From Candidatus Fusicatenibacter intestinigallinarum (GTDB lineage: Bacteria > Bacillota > Clostridia > Lachnospirales > Lachnospiraceae), in NCBI GenBank assembly GCA_019119555.1, contig DWWU01000013.1:1-64000 (forward strand): DNA of 64,000 nucleotides. The letters run 5' to 3'. Made by a program: the position numbers and the translations under genes. The notes below the pieces were generated by a model, which did no database searches, had not been told where the DNA came from, and saw only the letters and a program-made list of their open reading frames with translations. Shown here one piece after another: positions 16,987-26,717 of this stretch (the first letter of the stretch is position 1; every line of letters begins with the position of its first letter).

Positions 16987-19035
16987 TTATAAAATTTCAT
17001 ACACTCTGGCTTCGTATTTTTCCAGGGTCCGAACGCCGGCTGCACTGGCTTCGTCTGCGAAGAGATCGTTCACCGGCTGCTTCAGAGTGATAGCGGCCGG
17101 AGTGTTTCCATAATTCAGCACGAAAAGATAACGGACGCCGCCTTTTTCGCGCACTGCGATTTCACAGCTTTCCGGCACCTGAATGATATTCCGGTACGGA
17201 TCGATGACACCGAGCTTTTCCAGGAAAACTTCCGCGGTCTTTTCCGTAAATGCGCCGCCGAAATAATAGGCCTGTCCTTTTCCGTACGGGTGACGGATCA
17301 GGGCCGGCGTGCCCGCATAGTAGCTGGAGGTATAGACGCCGACGGTCTCCGCTCCTTCCTCCGGCGCCAGCAGATCGCTGAACACCGCCGCTTCCATCAC
17401 GGTTCCGTCCCAGTCGACAGTCACTTTTCCACCCTCGGCCGGGGAAATCATTGTGTATTCCGGAATATCCATTCCGGTGACTTCCTTCAGCATTCCCGGC
17501 AGCTTGTCCATCACGCACTGGCCCCGCGCATCCTTATAGCCGCTGCGGCATCCGACCACAAGAGTGCCTCCGTTTCTTACGTATTCCTCCAGAATCGTCT
17601 TTTTCTGTTCCGTCATGATTGTCGCATGAGGATAGAACAGAACCTGATAACCTGCCAGTTCCTCCGCGTCCGCCACATGATCCAGATAACAGTAGTCAAA
17701 AGGCGTATGGGTCAGCTGACATGCCTCGAACAGCGCCTTCTGGCTGGCTTTTTCCACTCTTTCATGCCATACGTCAAGCTGGGCGTCAAAGATATTGTCA
17801 TAGTCTTTCAGAATTCCCACCCGGGCTTCATATCTTGCGCCGGCAGCCCTCTGAATCTTCTTCAGCTTTTCCGCCACGGAATGTACCTCCGCAAGACGGC
17901 GGTTGTCTCTTCCCGAATAATCCAGAATGCCGTGCCAGTAGATCTCAGTTCCCATCGTCGCCGTTCGCCAGCGGAAATAGCTGACATAATCCGCCCCATG
18001 GGCAATGCTCTGCATGGTCCAAAGCGTCAGCTGTCCCGGCTCAGGCGTCGGCGCCTCCATGCGCGTGTTCCATCCGTTGGCACCGGACTGCTGCTCCATG
18101 ATTCCGAACACCGGTGAGATTGCACGGGTTTCCGCCAGGTTCCGGCTCCATTTCCGGTCCCTGATCCGATCCTCTTTCTGATAGCCGTCCAGGCAGTAAG
18201 CAAAGTTCGGATAGGAATCGTAAGTCATAAAGTCAAGACTTTCCTCGCACATACGATGGTTGTCCAGATTCCCGAACAGGCCGTTGGTCGTGATAAAGTC
18301 GCCGGGCTTGATGTATTTTCTCAGAATATCGCTCTGCATCTTTGCAAACCGGCAGCAGCTGTCGGAGATAAAACGAAAATAGTCCAGCACTTCGTGGGGA
18401 TTGGTCGAATCGTTGCATGTGGTTCTCGGCACATAGACTTCCTCCCAGTCTGTGTATGTCTGATTCCAGAAAACCGTTCCCCAGGCCTCGTTCAGCTGTT
18501 CCAGCGTCCTGTATTTCTTTTTCAGAAACTCCCGAAAAGCCAGCGTATCGCTCTCAGAATAAAATTCACTCAACTCGCAGTTCAGTTCATTGTCAATCTG
18601 CCAGCCGATCACCGATGTCCGGCCTGCATAGTGGGAAGCCGCCTTCTCCACGATTCTCCGGCTCAGCTCCTGATAGACCGGCGAATTGTAATTATAATGG
18701 CGCCGCGCCCCATGGCGGTAGAGAACGCCGTCCTTGCGGGCGTTGAGAACCTCCGGGTACTTGGTTGTCAGCCATGCCGGCGGCGTTGCCGTCGGCGTTC
18801 CGAAAATCACCTGCATGCCCATCCGGTCGGTCAGATCAAGGAAACGGTCGAAGAAGCTGTAATCAAACTCCCCCTCCCTGGGCTCAATCTTGTTCCAGGC
18901 AAATTCGGCAATGCGGATGGTACGGATTCCGTTTTCCAGCATCCGTGTCAGATCCTCCTCCCAGAGTTCTTCTTTCCAGTGCTCCGGATAATAGCAGGTT
19001 CCCAGCGTAATACTCTCTCCATTCAGAAGTTTCAT
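16987..19035 (-). CDS. GH42 beta-galactosidase
   Basis: A 682-aa enzyme of glycoside hydrolase family 42, hydrolysing terminal beta-galactosides (lactose or plant galactan fragments) in the cytoplasm; no signal peptide is seen. The TIM barrel starts with LGTCYYPEHW. The acid/base is Glu150 in WQIDNEL and the nucleophile Glu314 in GIMEQQSG. A trimerisation domain (about residues 395-600) and a small C-terminal beta domain follow, and the length is normal for GH42. It has its own TTGACC-17-TATAAT promoter at 19119-19147 and a palindromic repeat in its leader. No lactose permease is adjacent, so its substrate supply is not evident here. Confidence 0.95.
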   Translation of the reverse strand: MKLLNGESITLGTCYYPEHWKEELWEEDLTRMLENGIRTIRIAEFAWNKIEPREGEFDYSFFDRFLDLTDRMGMQVIFGTPTATPPAWLTTKYPEVLNARKDGVLYRHGARRHYNYNSPVYQELSRRIVEKAASHYAGRTSVIGWQIDNELNCELSEFYSESDTLAFREFLKKKYRTLEQLNEAWGTVFWNQTYTDWEEVYVPRTTCNDSTNPHEVLDYFRFISDSCCRFAKMQSDILRKYIKPGDFITTNGLFGNLDNHRMCEESLDFMTYDSYPNFAYCLDGYQKEDRIRDRKWSRNLAETRAISPVFGIMEQQSGANGWNTRMEAPTPEPGQLTLWTMQSIAHGADYVSYFRWRTATMGTEIYWHGILDYSGRDNRRLAEVHSVAEKLKKIQRAAGARYEARVGILKDYDNIFDAQLDVWHERVEKASQKALFEACQLTHTPFDYCYLDHVADAEELAGYQVLFYPHATIMTEQKKTILEEYVRNGGTLVVGCRSGYKDARGQCVMDKLPGMLKEVTGMDIPEYTMISPAEGGKVTVDWDGTVMEAAVFSDLLAPEEGAETVGVYTSSYYAGTPALIRHPYGKGQAYYFGGAFTEKTAEVFLEKLGVIDPYRNIIQVPESCEIAVREKGGVRYLFVLNYGNTPAAITLKQPVNDLFADEASAAGVRTLEKYEARVYEIL

Positions 19036-19065
19036 TCTAACATCCTCCTTGTCTCTTATTTTTCT

Positions 19066-19093
19066 GTAACTGTTCCGTTGTCCGAACTGTTAC
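19066..19093. repeat. Dispersed palindromic repeat in the beta-galactosidase leader
   Basis: GTAACTGTTC and GAACTGTTAC arms (one mismatch) around CGTTGTCC. It lies between the -10 box and the start codon. Confidence 0.65.
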
Positions 19094-19118
19094 CAGATAT
19101 TTCGTTCGCTTTCTTTCT

Positions 19119-19147
19119 ATTATATAATTTCTGCAGACGCGGGTCAA
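19119..19147 (-). promoter_or_regulatory. Beta-galactosidase promoter
   Basis: On the minus strand TTGACC (19142-19147), a 17-bp spacer and TATAAT (19119-19124). Confidence 0.75.
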
Positions 19148-19209
19148 ATACAGAATCTGCGGATATACGGCGGCATCTTTGGACCGCCATAAGTTTTTAA
19201 AAATTTTTG

Positions 19210-19238
19210 TTGTGCATTTTTATGCAATACGTTACAAT
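19210..19238 (+). promoter_or_regulatory. Promoter of the YfcC carrier/iadA operon
   Basis: TTGTGC (19210-19215), a 17-bp spacer and TACAAT (19233-19238). TGCAT-TTTT-ATGCA, an inverted repeat, overlaps the -35 box and spacer and could be an operator. Confidence 0.6.
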
Positions 19239-19293
19239 GAAAAAGCATGTTTTTAAATAGCAATGGTTATATTTATGAAGGAGGAGATACGAT

Positions 19294-21042
19294 ATGTCAC
19301 TGAAAAACAAGAAGGAGAAGAAGGATCCGGTGAAACGGGATTTCACCAGGCTGAAAACTCCTCATACTTATGCAATCATCTTTTTTGCCGTGGTTGTCTG
19401 CTGGATTCTCACCTTTCTGATTCCGGCGGGAAAATTCAGCACTCATACGATCGAATATACGGACGCCAACGGCGAGACGGCCACAAGAACCGTCCTGATG
19501 GCAGACACCTTCCGCTACAGCTATCCGCTGGATACTGATTTTACCGCGGAGGCCCTCGCAGAGATCCGCGGAGATGAAAGCCTTATGGAAGAGCTGGAGG
19601 TTGACCCGGAGGCGCTGGACGCTCTTCTGAAGACAGATTCCTCAGCGTGGACCCAGGAAGATCTGGACGCTGTGGGGCTGAGCGACGACGAAATGTACGC
19701 CCGGTACGGGGAAGCATTCTATGACACCAGCCGTAAGCTTCACAAAACCGCAGGCATCTGGGGAACGGAAGACTTCGGCGGCTTCGGATTTCTGAACTAC
19801 GTTTTCGAAGGTCTGGTGACCGGAGACCGCTCCGGTTCCGCAGTGGGAATCTGCGCGCTGATCCTGGTGGTCGGAGGCGCTTTCGGCATCATCATGAAAA
19901 CAGGTGCGATCGACGCAGGCATCTATGCATTTATCAGGACCGCGAAAGGACTGGAGCGTCTGGCGCTTCCTCTGTTCTTTCTCCTGTTCTCCCTCGGCGG
20001 CGCCACCTTCGGAATGGCAGAGGAGTGTATTCCTTTTGCCATGATCATGGTACCCTTTGTCATCGCCCTGGGCTACGATTCCATCGTGGCGGTAACGGTA
20101 ACCTATGTGGCTTCCCAGGTAGGAAACGCGGTCTCCTGGATGAGTCCGTTCTCCGTGGCTGTGGCGCAGGGAATCGCAGGCGTCCCGGTACTTTCCGGCG
20201 CCACGTTCCGTCTGATCATGTGGTTTGTCGTCACTGTGGCTTCCGCAGGCTTTATGATGGTGTACGCGGAGCGGATCCGCCGGAACCCGCAGAGTTCTGT
20301 GGTATACGAGGGAGACGCCTATTTCCGTGACCGTCTGGACTCCGTCCCGGAGGAAAAGAGAGAATTCAGCCTGGGACATAAACTGATTCTTCTGGAAATG
20401 CTGGCCGTCCTGATCTGGATTATCTGGGGCGTTACGCAGAAAGGCTTTTATATCCCGGAGATTGCCTCCCAGTTCTTCGTCATGGGATTTGCCGCCGGCG
20501 TTACGGCGATTCTTTTCCGCCTGAACGGGATGACGATCAACGGCATGGCCTCCGCGTTTCAGTCTGGTGTTTCCGATCTTGCCGGCACGGCGGTTGTCGT
20601 CGGTATGGCGAAAGGAATTCTTCTGGTTCTGGGCGGTTCCGATGCAGATGCTCCCTCCACACTGAACACTGTTCTGTACGGGATCGGTACCATTCTGGAA
20701 GGCGTGCCCGCGTTTATCGGCGCATGGGCCATGTACATCTTCCAGAGCCTGTTCAACCTGGTGGTTACCTCCAATTCCGGACAGGCCGCTCTGACCATGC
20801 CGATTATGGCGCCGCTCTCCGATCTGGTGGGCGTGCCCCGTCAGATCGCCGTCCTTGCGTTCCAGCTGGGCGCCGGCTTCGTGGACGCCTTTACTCCGGT
20901 ATCCGCCAGCCTGATCGGCGTTCTCGGCGTTGCAAGAATTGAATGGGGAAAATGGGCGAAATTCCAGATCAAAATGCAGGCCTTTTTCTTCCTGATGGGA
21001 ACTCTTATCATTGGAATCGCTGTGGCGATACATCTGCAGTAA
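19294..21042 (+). CDS. YfcC/DcuC-family membrane carrier
   Basis: A 582-aa integral membrane protein of the YfcC (C4-dicarboxylate/amino-acid anaerobic carrier) family, with about 12 hydrophobic segments. Recognisable stretches are YAIIFFAVVVCWILTFLIPAG, GMAEECIPFAMIMVPF and VSWMSPFSVAVAQG. Between the first and second membrane segments there is a long acidic outside segment of about 110 residues (roughly 50-165), which seems larger than in many relatives. It starts at an ATG with GGAGG and lies 75 bp before iadA on the same strand, suggesting that it imports the (iso)aspartyl peptides or amino acids handled by that peptidase. This coupling is inference. Confidence 0.87.
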   Translation: MSLKNKKEKKDPVKRDFTRLKTPHTYAIIFFAVVVCWILTFLIPAGKFSTHTIEYTDANGETATRTVLMADTFRYSYPLDTDFTAEALAEIRGDESLMEELEVDPEALDALLKTDSSAWTQEDLDAVGLSDDEMYARYGEAFYDTSRKLHKTAGIWGTEDFGGFGFLNYVFEGLVTGDRSGSAVGICALILVVGGAFGIIMKTGAIDAGIYAFIRTAKGLERLALPLFFLLFSLGGATFGMAEECIPFAMIMVPFVIALGYDSIVAVTVTYVASQVGNAVSWMSPFSVAVAQGIAGVPVLSGATFRLIMWFVVTVASAGFMMVYAERIRRNPQSSVVYEGDAYFRDRLDSVPEEKREFSLGHKLILLEMLAVLIWIIWGVTQKGFYIPEIASQFFVMGFAAGVTAILFRLNGMTINGMASAFQSGVSDLAGTAVVVGMAKGILLVLGGSDADAPSTLNTVLYGIGTILEGVPAFIGAWAMYIFQSLFNLVVTSNSGQAALTMPIMAPLSDLVGVPRQIAVLAFQLGAGFVDAFTPVSASLIGVLGVARIEWGKWAKFQIKMQAFFFLMGTLIIGIAVAIHLQ

Positions 21043-21117
21043 CGCCGGCAGCGCATCGAAAGAACACAATCTCCCGTGACAGAAAAGCGCACGGAATGAA
21101 AGAAAGAAGGAACAGAT

Positions 21118-22317
21118 ATGTCAATGGCAACTCTTATCCGACAGGCAAACGTGTACCAGCCTGAATACGCCGGTGTGAAGGACGTCCTTTTGCTCGGCGG
21201 AAAAATCGCCGCAATCGGAGAAAATCTGAAGGCCGATTTCGGCGGATGCGTGGACGTGCTGGAAATCCAGGCGGAAGGAATGGCAGCGGTTCCCGGCTTC
21301 ATCGACAGCCATGAACACATTCTGGGCGGAGGCGGCGAAGGCGGCTTCCACACCAGAACGCCGGAAGCATCCCTGGGGGATCTCATCCTCAACGGGATCA
21401 CCACCGTAATCGGATGCATCGGCACCGACGGCGTCGGACGGGATATGGCCGCACTCCTTGCCAAAGCCCACGCCCTGGAAAACGAAGGAATCACAACCTA
21501 TGCCTATACCGGTTCCTACCAGATTCCCGTTCAGACCCTGACCGGAAGTCTGAGAAAAGACATCATGATGCTGGACAAAGTCATCGGCGTCGGCGAAATT
21601 GCAATTTCCGACCACCGTTCCTCCCAGCCCACCTTTGAAGAATTTGCCCGGGTAGCGGCCGACGCCCGGGTAGCAGGAATGCTTTCCGGAAAAGCGGGGA
21701 TCGTAAACGTTCATCTCGGCGACAGCCCGCGCAAAATCGATCTGATCCAGCGGGTCATCCACGAAACCGAGATTCCTGCTTCCCAGTTCCTGCCCACCCA
21801 CGTGAATCGCAACGCGGCCCTTTTCGACGCCTGCCTGGAATTCGCGAAAGAAGGAGGGACCATTGATTTTACCGGCAACGAAGACATCGATGCCTGGGAA
21901 GCCATCTCCGACGAAGTCCGCGTCTGCAAGGGGATCCGCCGTCTCCTGGACCTGGGCATCCCAAGCGACCGCTTCACCATCTCATCCGACGGCCAGGGAA
22001 GCCTCCCTGTCTTTGATGAAAACGGCAACTATCAGGGGCTCGGAATCGGAAAAGCCTCCTGCCTTCTGAAAGAGATCCGGGAATGCGTTCAGACTGAAGG
22101 GATTCCTCTGGAAATCGCCCTGAAAGGGATCACATCCAATCCCGCTTCCATCCTGAAGCTGGGCGCCAAAGGCCGCCTGCAGCCCGGCTTTGACGCCGAT
22201 CTTTGCCTTCTGACCGCGGACACGCTGGCGCTGGACACTGTGATCGCAAAAGGCCGGTGCATGGTCCTGCATGGAAAGCAGAAAGTATTCGGCACCTTCG
22301 AAGCCGCCGGAGCATAA
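21118..22317 (+). CDS. iadA: Isoaspartyl dipeptidase (beta-aspartyl peptidase)
   Basis: A 399-aa amidohydrolase that cleaves isoaspartyl dipeptides formed by protein ageing, allowing their amino acids to be reused. The metal site is visible as DSHEH (about residue 67), HLGD, HVNRN (about residue 225) and SSDGQGS (about residue 285). At the place of the carbamylated bridging Lys of the E. coli enzyme (VIGVKCAISDHRS) this protein reads VIGVGEIAISDHRS, so a Glu may bridge the metals. The start is ATG 21118, about 6 nt after AAGGAA; a second ATG two codons on is possible. It is co-transcribed with the upstream carrier and followed by a strong terminator. Confidence 0.92.
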   Translation: MSMATLIRQANVYQPEYAGVKDVLLLGGKIAAIGENLKADFGGCVDVLEIQAEGMAAVPGFIDSHEHILGGGGEGGFHTRTPEASLGDLILNGITTVIGCIGTDGVGRDMAALLAKAHALENEGITTYAYTGSYQIPVQTLTGSLRKDIMMLDKVIGVGEIAISDHRSSQPTFEEFARVAADARVAGMLSGKAGIVNVHLGDSPRKIDLIQRVIHETEIPASQFLPTHVNRNAALFDACLEFAKEGGTIDFTGNEDIDAWEAISDEVRVCKGIRRLLDLGIPSDRFTISSDGQGSLPVFDENGNYQGLGIGKASCLLKEIRECVQTEGIPLEIALKGITSNPASILKLGAKGRLQPGFDADLCLLTADTLALDTVIAKGRCMVLHGKQKVFGTFEAAGA

Positions 22318-22377
22318 CTTCTGCATCACTTCAGACGGCGGAACGGTTAAGGCGCCGTTCCCCTCTCATCACCGCAT

Positions 22378-22445
22378 AAAGCGGCCCGGGACGGCGCGCA
22401 TTTCTCTGCGCGCCGCTCCGGGCCGCTTTATCTTTTCGTTTTTAT
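22378..22445 (+). terminator. Strong terminator after iadA
   Basis: A 23-bp stem with two mismatches (22378-22400 and 22407-22429), very GC-rich, followed by a T-rich tract (ATCTTTTCGTTTTT). It just overlaps the end of the convergent MATE gene. Confidence 0.9.
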
Positions 22446-23833
22446 CGGTACAGATATATCTCCCTGCGTCTGCTCAGCCTGCTGAACCGGCAGTAATAAA
22501 TAATAAAGGCAATCGACGACAGGATCCACGACAGCGGATAGCAGAACGCCGCTCCTATAATCGTCGGCACATGGGGCAGTCCGAACATAATCCAGAGCAC
22601 CCGGACACTGCAGATTCCCACGCCTGCGATCAGCATCGGCATCCAGGCATCCCCGACGCCGCGAAGCGCGCCGGAGAAGATCTCAATCACAATATACGTG
22701 AGAAACGTAGGTACCATAAAATGCAGCAGCTGGCTTCCGATCTCCCGGACGGCAGCGTCCGACGTAAACAATGACATCAGCAGATCTCCGCCCAGCAGCA
22801 GAACCACATCCATAATCAGAGTCATCACAACAGCAAGTCCCATGCAGACCCGTACGCCCTGGTGAACACGTTCCGTCTTTCCCGCTCCGTAATTCTGCCC
22901 GATAAAGGTAGTCGCGGAAATTCCCAGCGCCGTCACCATCATCCAGAACAGGCCGTCCACCTTCCCGTAGGCCGCCCAGGCAGCCACGCTGTCCGTTCCC
23001 AGACCGTTGACGCCGGTCTGAACGATCACATTTGAGATCGAATACATGGCCGACTCCAGTCCTGCCGGAAAGCCGATCTGGATAATCCGTCTCAGCATAA
23101 TCCCGTCAATTCTCAGCTTCTTCCACTCCAGCCGGTACATGTCGTCGGTTTTCATCAATGTGCGGAGCACCAGAACCGCGCTGATAAACTGCGAAAGAAT
23201 CGTCGCAATTCCCGCGCCTGCCACGCCCATATGGAAGCCTGCCACAAACAGAACGTCCAGGATAATGTTGGCAAAACAGCAGACAATCAGATAGTACAGA
23301 GGTCTGCGCGAATCGCCTACCGCCCGCAGAATGCCGGCGCCCATATTGTAAAGCAGGTTCGGCACGGTACCTATAAAATAAATCCTGATATACAGAACCG
23401 CGTAGTCGATGACATCCTCCGGCGTCTGCATCAGCGCCAGCATCGGCCGGGAAAGCACGATGCCGAACACCATCAGCCCGACACCTGCCGCAATGGAAAA
23501 CGCCACGGAGGTATGTACCGCCCAGTGAACCTTGTCCTTTTTCTTTCCTCCGTAAAACTGCGCTATGATAACCGTCGCACCGCTTGCCAGACCTGTGAAA
23601 AATCCGATCAGCAGATTGATCAGCGTGCCGGTGGTTCCTCCCACCGCCGCCAGAGCCTGCTTCCCGACAAAATGGCCGACAATCATCGCGTCAGCCGTAT
23701 TGTAGAGCTGCTGAAAAAAAGTCCCGAACAGAATCGGAAAGAAAAAGATCAGCAGCTGCTTCCAGATCACACCTTCTGTGATCTGGTTTGTTTTCTGATT
23801 TTCCCCTTCTTTTACCTTTGTCTTCTCACGCAT
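22442..23833 (-). CDS. MATE-family efflux transporter
   Basis: A 463-aa multidrug/toxin extrusion antiporter with 12 predicted membrane segments arranged as two similar halves. The family signatures FGTFFQQLYNTADAMIVGHFVG (about residues 38-60) and LPAGLESAMYSISNVIVQ in the second half are clear. It probably exports cationic compounds using a Na+ or H+ gradient. I place the start at ATG 23833, which overlaps the hisC stop as TGATG with AGGTG 5 nt upstream; a GTG one codon earlier is less likely. The coupling to hisC implies co-expression but not a shared pathway. Confidence 0.92.
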   Translation of the reverse strand: MREKTKVKEGENQKTNQITEGVIWKQLLIFFFPILFGTFFQQLYNTADAMIVGHFVGKQALAAVGGTTGTLINLLIGFFTGLASGATVIIAQFYGGKKKDKVHWAVHTSVAFSIAAGVGLMVFGIVLSRPMLALMQTPEDVIDYAVLYIRIYFIGTVPNLLYNMGAGILRAVGDSRRPLYYLIVCCFANIILDVLFVAGFHMGVAGAGIATILSQFISAVLVLRTLMKTDDMYRLEWKKLRIDGIMLRRIIQIGFPAGLESAMYSISNVIVQTGVNGLGTDSVAAWAAYGKVDGLFWMMVTALGISATTFIGQNYGAGKTERVHQGVRVCMGLAVVMTLIMDVVLLLGGDLLMSLFTSDAAVREIGSQLLHFMVPTFLTYIVIEIFSGALRGVGDAWMPMLIAGVGICSVRVLWIMFGLPHVPTIIGAAFCYPLSWILSSIAFIIYYCRFSRLSRRREIYLYR

Positions 23834-24918
23834 CACTTCACCTGTATGTTTTTCTTCCTGAGAAATTCCGCCAGAAATTCTGTCAGCCGCTCCATCTCTT
23901 CCCTGGTTCCGATGGAGATCCGCAGATAGTTGCTGATTCTCGGCTTGTCAAAATACCGCACAAAAATATGCGCGCCGCGAAGCGCCTCAAACAGCTCTTT
24001 GGCCGGGATCTCCGGGTGGGACGCAAAAATAAAATTCGCTTTGGAATCGTTGAACAGAAAACCAAGTGCTCTCAGCTTTTCCTTTGTCCATTCCCGGATC
24101 TCCATCACTGCATGAACCGTTTTCTGAAAGTATTCCTCGTCGGCGACCGCGGCCGTTCCCGCCGCAATCACCGCCTGGCTCATGGTATAGGAATTAAACG
24201 AATATTTCACATCGTTCAGGCAGGAGATCAGCGCCTCGCTGCCGATGGCAAATCCAATCCGCATGCCTGCCAGCGAACGGGATTTTGAAAATGTCTGGAC
24301 TACCAGCAGATTGTCATATTGTTCCACCAACGGCAAGGCAGACTTCGCTCCGAAATCCACGTAGGCCTCGTCCACAATTACCACAACGTCCGGATTCTCC
24401 CGGACGATCTGTTCCACAGCGTCCGGATCCAGCTCCAGCCCGGTGGGCGCGTTGGGATTCGGGAAAATCACCCCTCCGTTGGGACGGTTCGCTGCAAAAT
24501 AGTCTTCCGGACAGATCTCAAACCTCTCGTTCAGCGGAATCTGTACATAAGGAATGCGGAACAGTTCCGCCCACACATCGTAAAAAGAATAGGTGATATC
24601 CGGAAACAGAACCGGCTTCTCCGAATTGAAAAACGTCAGAAACGACATTGCCAGCACATCGTCGGAACCTACGCCGACAAACACCTGCTCCGGTTTCACC
24701 CCGTACCGGTCCGCCAGCGCCCTGACCAGTTCTGTCGCCGCCGGATCCGGATACTTTTTCAGATGTTCCGCCTCCAGACGCTCCAGCGCCAGCTTCACTC
24801 CCGGCGCAGGGGGATACGGATTTTCATTTGTGTTCAGTTTGATAATGTTTTCTTCCTTCGGCTGCTCCCCCGGTACGTAGGGCACAACCTTCCGGACATT
24901 CTTTTCCCAGCCTCTCAT
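23833..24918 (-). CDS. hisC: Histidinol-phosphate aminotransferase
   Basis: A 361-aa PLP-dependent class I/II aminotransferase that converts imidazole-acetol phosphate to histidinol phosphate. The signatures are IKLNTNENPYPP (substrate loop), NPNAPTG (about residues 154-160), DEAYVDF (about residues 183-189) and the PLP lysine at about 212 in TFSKSRSLAGMR. The length is typical. No other his gene is present, so it is a detached biosynthetic gene; related enzymes can also act on aromatic amino acids. Its stop overlaps the MATE start (TGATG). Confidence 0.93.
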   Translation of the reverse strand: MRGWEKNVRKVVPYVPGEQPKEENIIKLNTNENPYPPAPGVKLALERLEAEHLKKYPDPAATELVRALADRYGVKPEQVFVGVGSDDVLAMSFLTFFNSEKPVLFPDITYSFYDVWAELFRIPYVQIPLNERFEICPEDYFAANRPNGGVIFPNPNAPTGLELDPDAVEQIVRENPDVVVIVDEAYVDFGAKSALPLVEQYDNLLVVQTFSKSRSLAGMRIGFAIGSEALISCLNDVKYSFNSYTMSQAVIAAGTAAVADEEYFQKTVHAVMEIREWTKEKLRALGFLFNDSKANFIFASHPEIPAKELFEALRGAHIFVRYFDKPRISNYLRISIGTREEMERLTEFLAEFLRKKNIQVK

Positions 24919-25025
24919 CGCTTGATCGCTCCTTTCTGCCAGCCATTCTGCCGGGCCTGCATGTTTCTTTATACTATTTCATCCACGGCAGCTCCCGCCC
25001 GTCAGGCGTCTGCCTTCTCTCCGGC

Positions 25026-26468
25026 TCAGTGTCTCTTTCTCCAGGTGGAAGGTGAGAACAGAATCAGCATCGGAAACAGCTCCAGCCTTCCCGCCAGCAT
25101 GTCAAAGGTAAGCACCAGCTTGGACAGCGGACTGTACTCCGAAAAATTCCCCATCGGCCCGACCTTGTCCATACCGGGACCGATATTGTTGAAGGTCGTC
25201 GCCACCGCCGAAAAGTTTGTCTCCAGCGAAAACTCATCCATACTGATCACAAGCAGCGAAAATGCAAAGATCGTCATATAGACGGTCAGAAATACATTGA
25301 TGGAACGGAGCACCTCGTGTTCCACAGGCCGCTTGTCAAAATGAATCTGTTTGACGCTTCTCGGATGCACGATGGACATCATCTCTTTCTTCACTGTCTT
25401 CAGCAGAATCAGCACTCTGGACACTTTGATGCCGCCGCCGGTGGATCCGGCGCAGGCGCCGATAAACATCAGAAGCAGAAGAATCGTCTTGGAAAACTCC
25501 GGCCACAGGTTAAAGTCCGTCGTCGCATATCCCGTCGTCGTGATAATGGACCCGACCTGAAACGCCGCGTGGCGGACGGTTTCTCCCAGCGTATCATAGA
25601 CGCCCTGGATATCTACCGTGATCGCCGCAATCGCCGCAAGGATCACCAGAAAATAGGCGCGCACCTCCTGGGACAGCGCCGCCGCCTTGAATTTCCGGCA
25701 CAGAATCAGGTAGTAAAAGTTAAAATTCACACCGAACAGGATCATTCCTATGGTCAGAATCCACTGCTGTACCGGCGTGTAAGTTCCGCATCCGCTGTTC
25801 AGAATTGAAAATCCTCCGGTGCCCGCCGCTCCGAAAGACAGCGTCAGCGACTCAAACAACGTCATTCCGCTGAGCAGCAACGAAAGAATCAGAACAATCG
25901 TCATCACGATGTAGATCTGGTAAAGAATTTTTGCCGTTCCCCGCACTCTGGGCACAAATTTTGACACAGAGGGGCCGGGACTCTCAGCCTTCATCAGATT
26001 CATCACGGAACCACCCTTCATCGGCAGAATTGCCAGAATAAACACCAGCACGCCCATGCCGCCGATCCAGTGGGAAAAGCTTCTCCAGAACAGGCTTGCA
26101 TGGGAGAGCGCCTCCACATCCGTCAGAATCGAAGAACCTGTCGTCGTAAATCCCGACACAATTTCAAACAACGCATCCACAAAAAAAGGAATTTCCCCGG
26201 TCACCATAAACGGCAGACACCCGAACACACTGAGCGCCACCCATCCCAGGGCAACCGCAACATATCCGTCTTTCGGATAAAGCTCCATATCCTCCGGCTT
26301 CCGCCGTGACAGCAGGAAACCTGCTCCCACGCAGAACAGTCCGCACAGAAGATAAGCAAGCGCTTCCCGTTCCCGGTACAGCGCGCCGGTAATCGCCGGA
26401 AACGCCATCAGAATTCCTTCTGTCTTCAACACCCAGCTGATTACATACCGAAGCATCTTTCTATTCAT
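25026..26468 (-). CDS. trkH: Potassium uptake channel subunit, TrkH/KtrB family
   Basis: A 480-aa membrane protein with four pore repeats typical of Trk/Ktr K+ uptake. The filter glycines are seen in [10 protein letters not shown] (about residue 110), [11 protein letters not shown] (about residue 218), [10 protein letters not shown] (about residue 318) and [12 protein letters not shown] (about residue 440). The TrkA-type gene lies upstream on the same strand, so the complex is encoded together. The two are separated by 249 bp rich in dispersed repeats, which could uncouple their expression. Confidence 0.93.
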   Translation of the reverse strand: MNRKMLRYVISWVLKTEGILMAFPAITGALYREREALAYLLCGLFCVGAGFLLSRRKPEDMELYPKDGYVAVALGWVALSVFGCLPFMVTGEIPFFVDALFEIVSGFTTTGSSILTDVEALSHASLFWRSFSHWIGGMGVLVFILAILPMKGGSVMNLMKAESPGPSVSKFVPRVRGTAKILYQIYIVMTIVLILSLLLSGMTLFESLTLSFGAAGTGGFSILNSGCGTYTPVQQWILTIGMILFGVNFNFYYLILCRKFKAAALSQEVRAYFLVILAAIAAITVDIQGVYDTLGETVRHAAFQVGSIITTTGYATTDFNLWPEFSKTILLLLMFIGACAGSTGGGIKVSRVLILLKTVKKEMMSIVHPRSVKQIHFDKRPVEHEVLRSINVFLTVYMTIFAFSLLVISMDEFSLETNFSAVATTFNNIGPGMDKVGPMGNFSEYSPLSKLVLTFDMLAGRLELFPMLILFSPSTWRKRH

Positions 26469-26535
26469 AATCTACTCCTCGCACCTTCCCATATGATATG
26501 GTCATCGTTCCGTCAGATCTGTGCCTTCCCTGCAG

Positions 26536-26712
26536 CAGTTCAGTCAGCCGAACCGTTGCCATTCACTGCACAGACCGTATTTTTCAAATAGCAAGCAGCA
26601 GTTCGGCCGGATGGCAGCCGCCCGGTCTGCGGAACGGCTGCGCCAAATGAACTGCTGCATCCTTTTCTGACGGCCGGCGCAGCAAATGCGCAGGCCTGCT
26701 GAATCATTGCCA
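26536..26712. repeat. Rearranged composite repeats between trkA and trkH
   Basis: Contains CAGTTCAGTCAGCCGAACCG, CACTGCACAGACCGTATTTT, GTTCGGCCGGATGGC, GCGGAACGGCTGCG, and GGCGCAGCAAATGCGCAGGCC, which are scrambled parts of the composite repeat. They fill the gap between the two Trk genes. Confidence 0.7.
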
Positions 26713-26717
26713 TTCTC

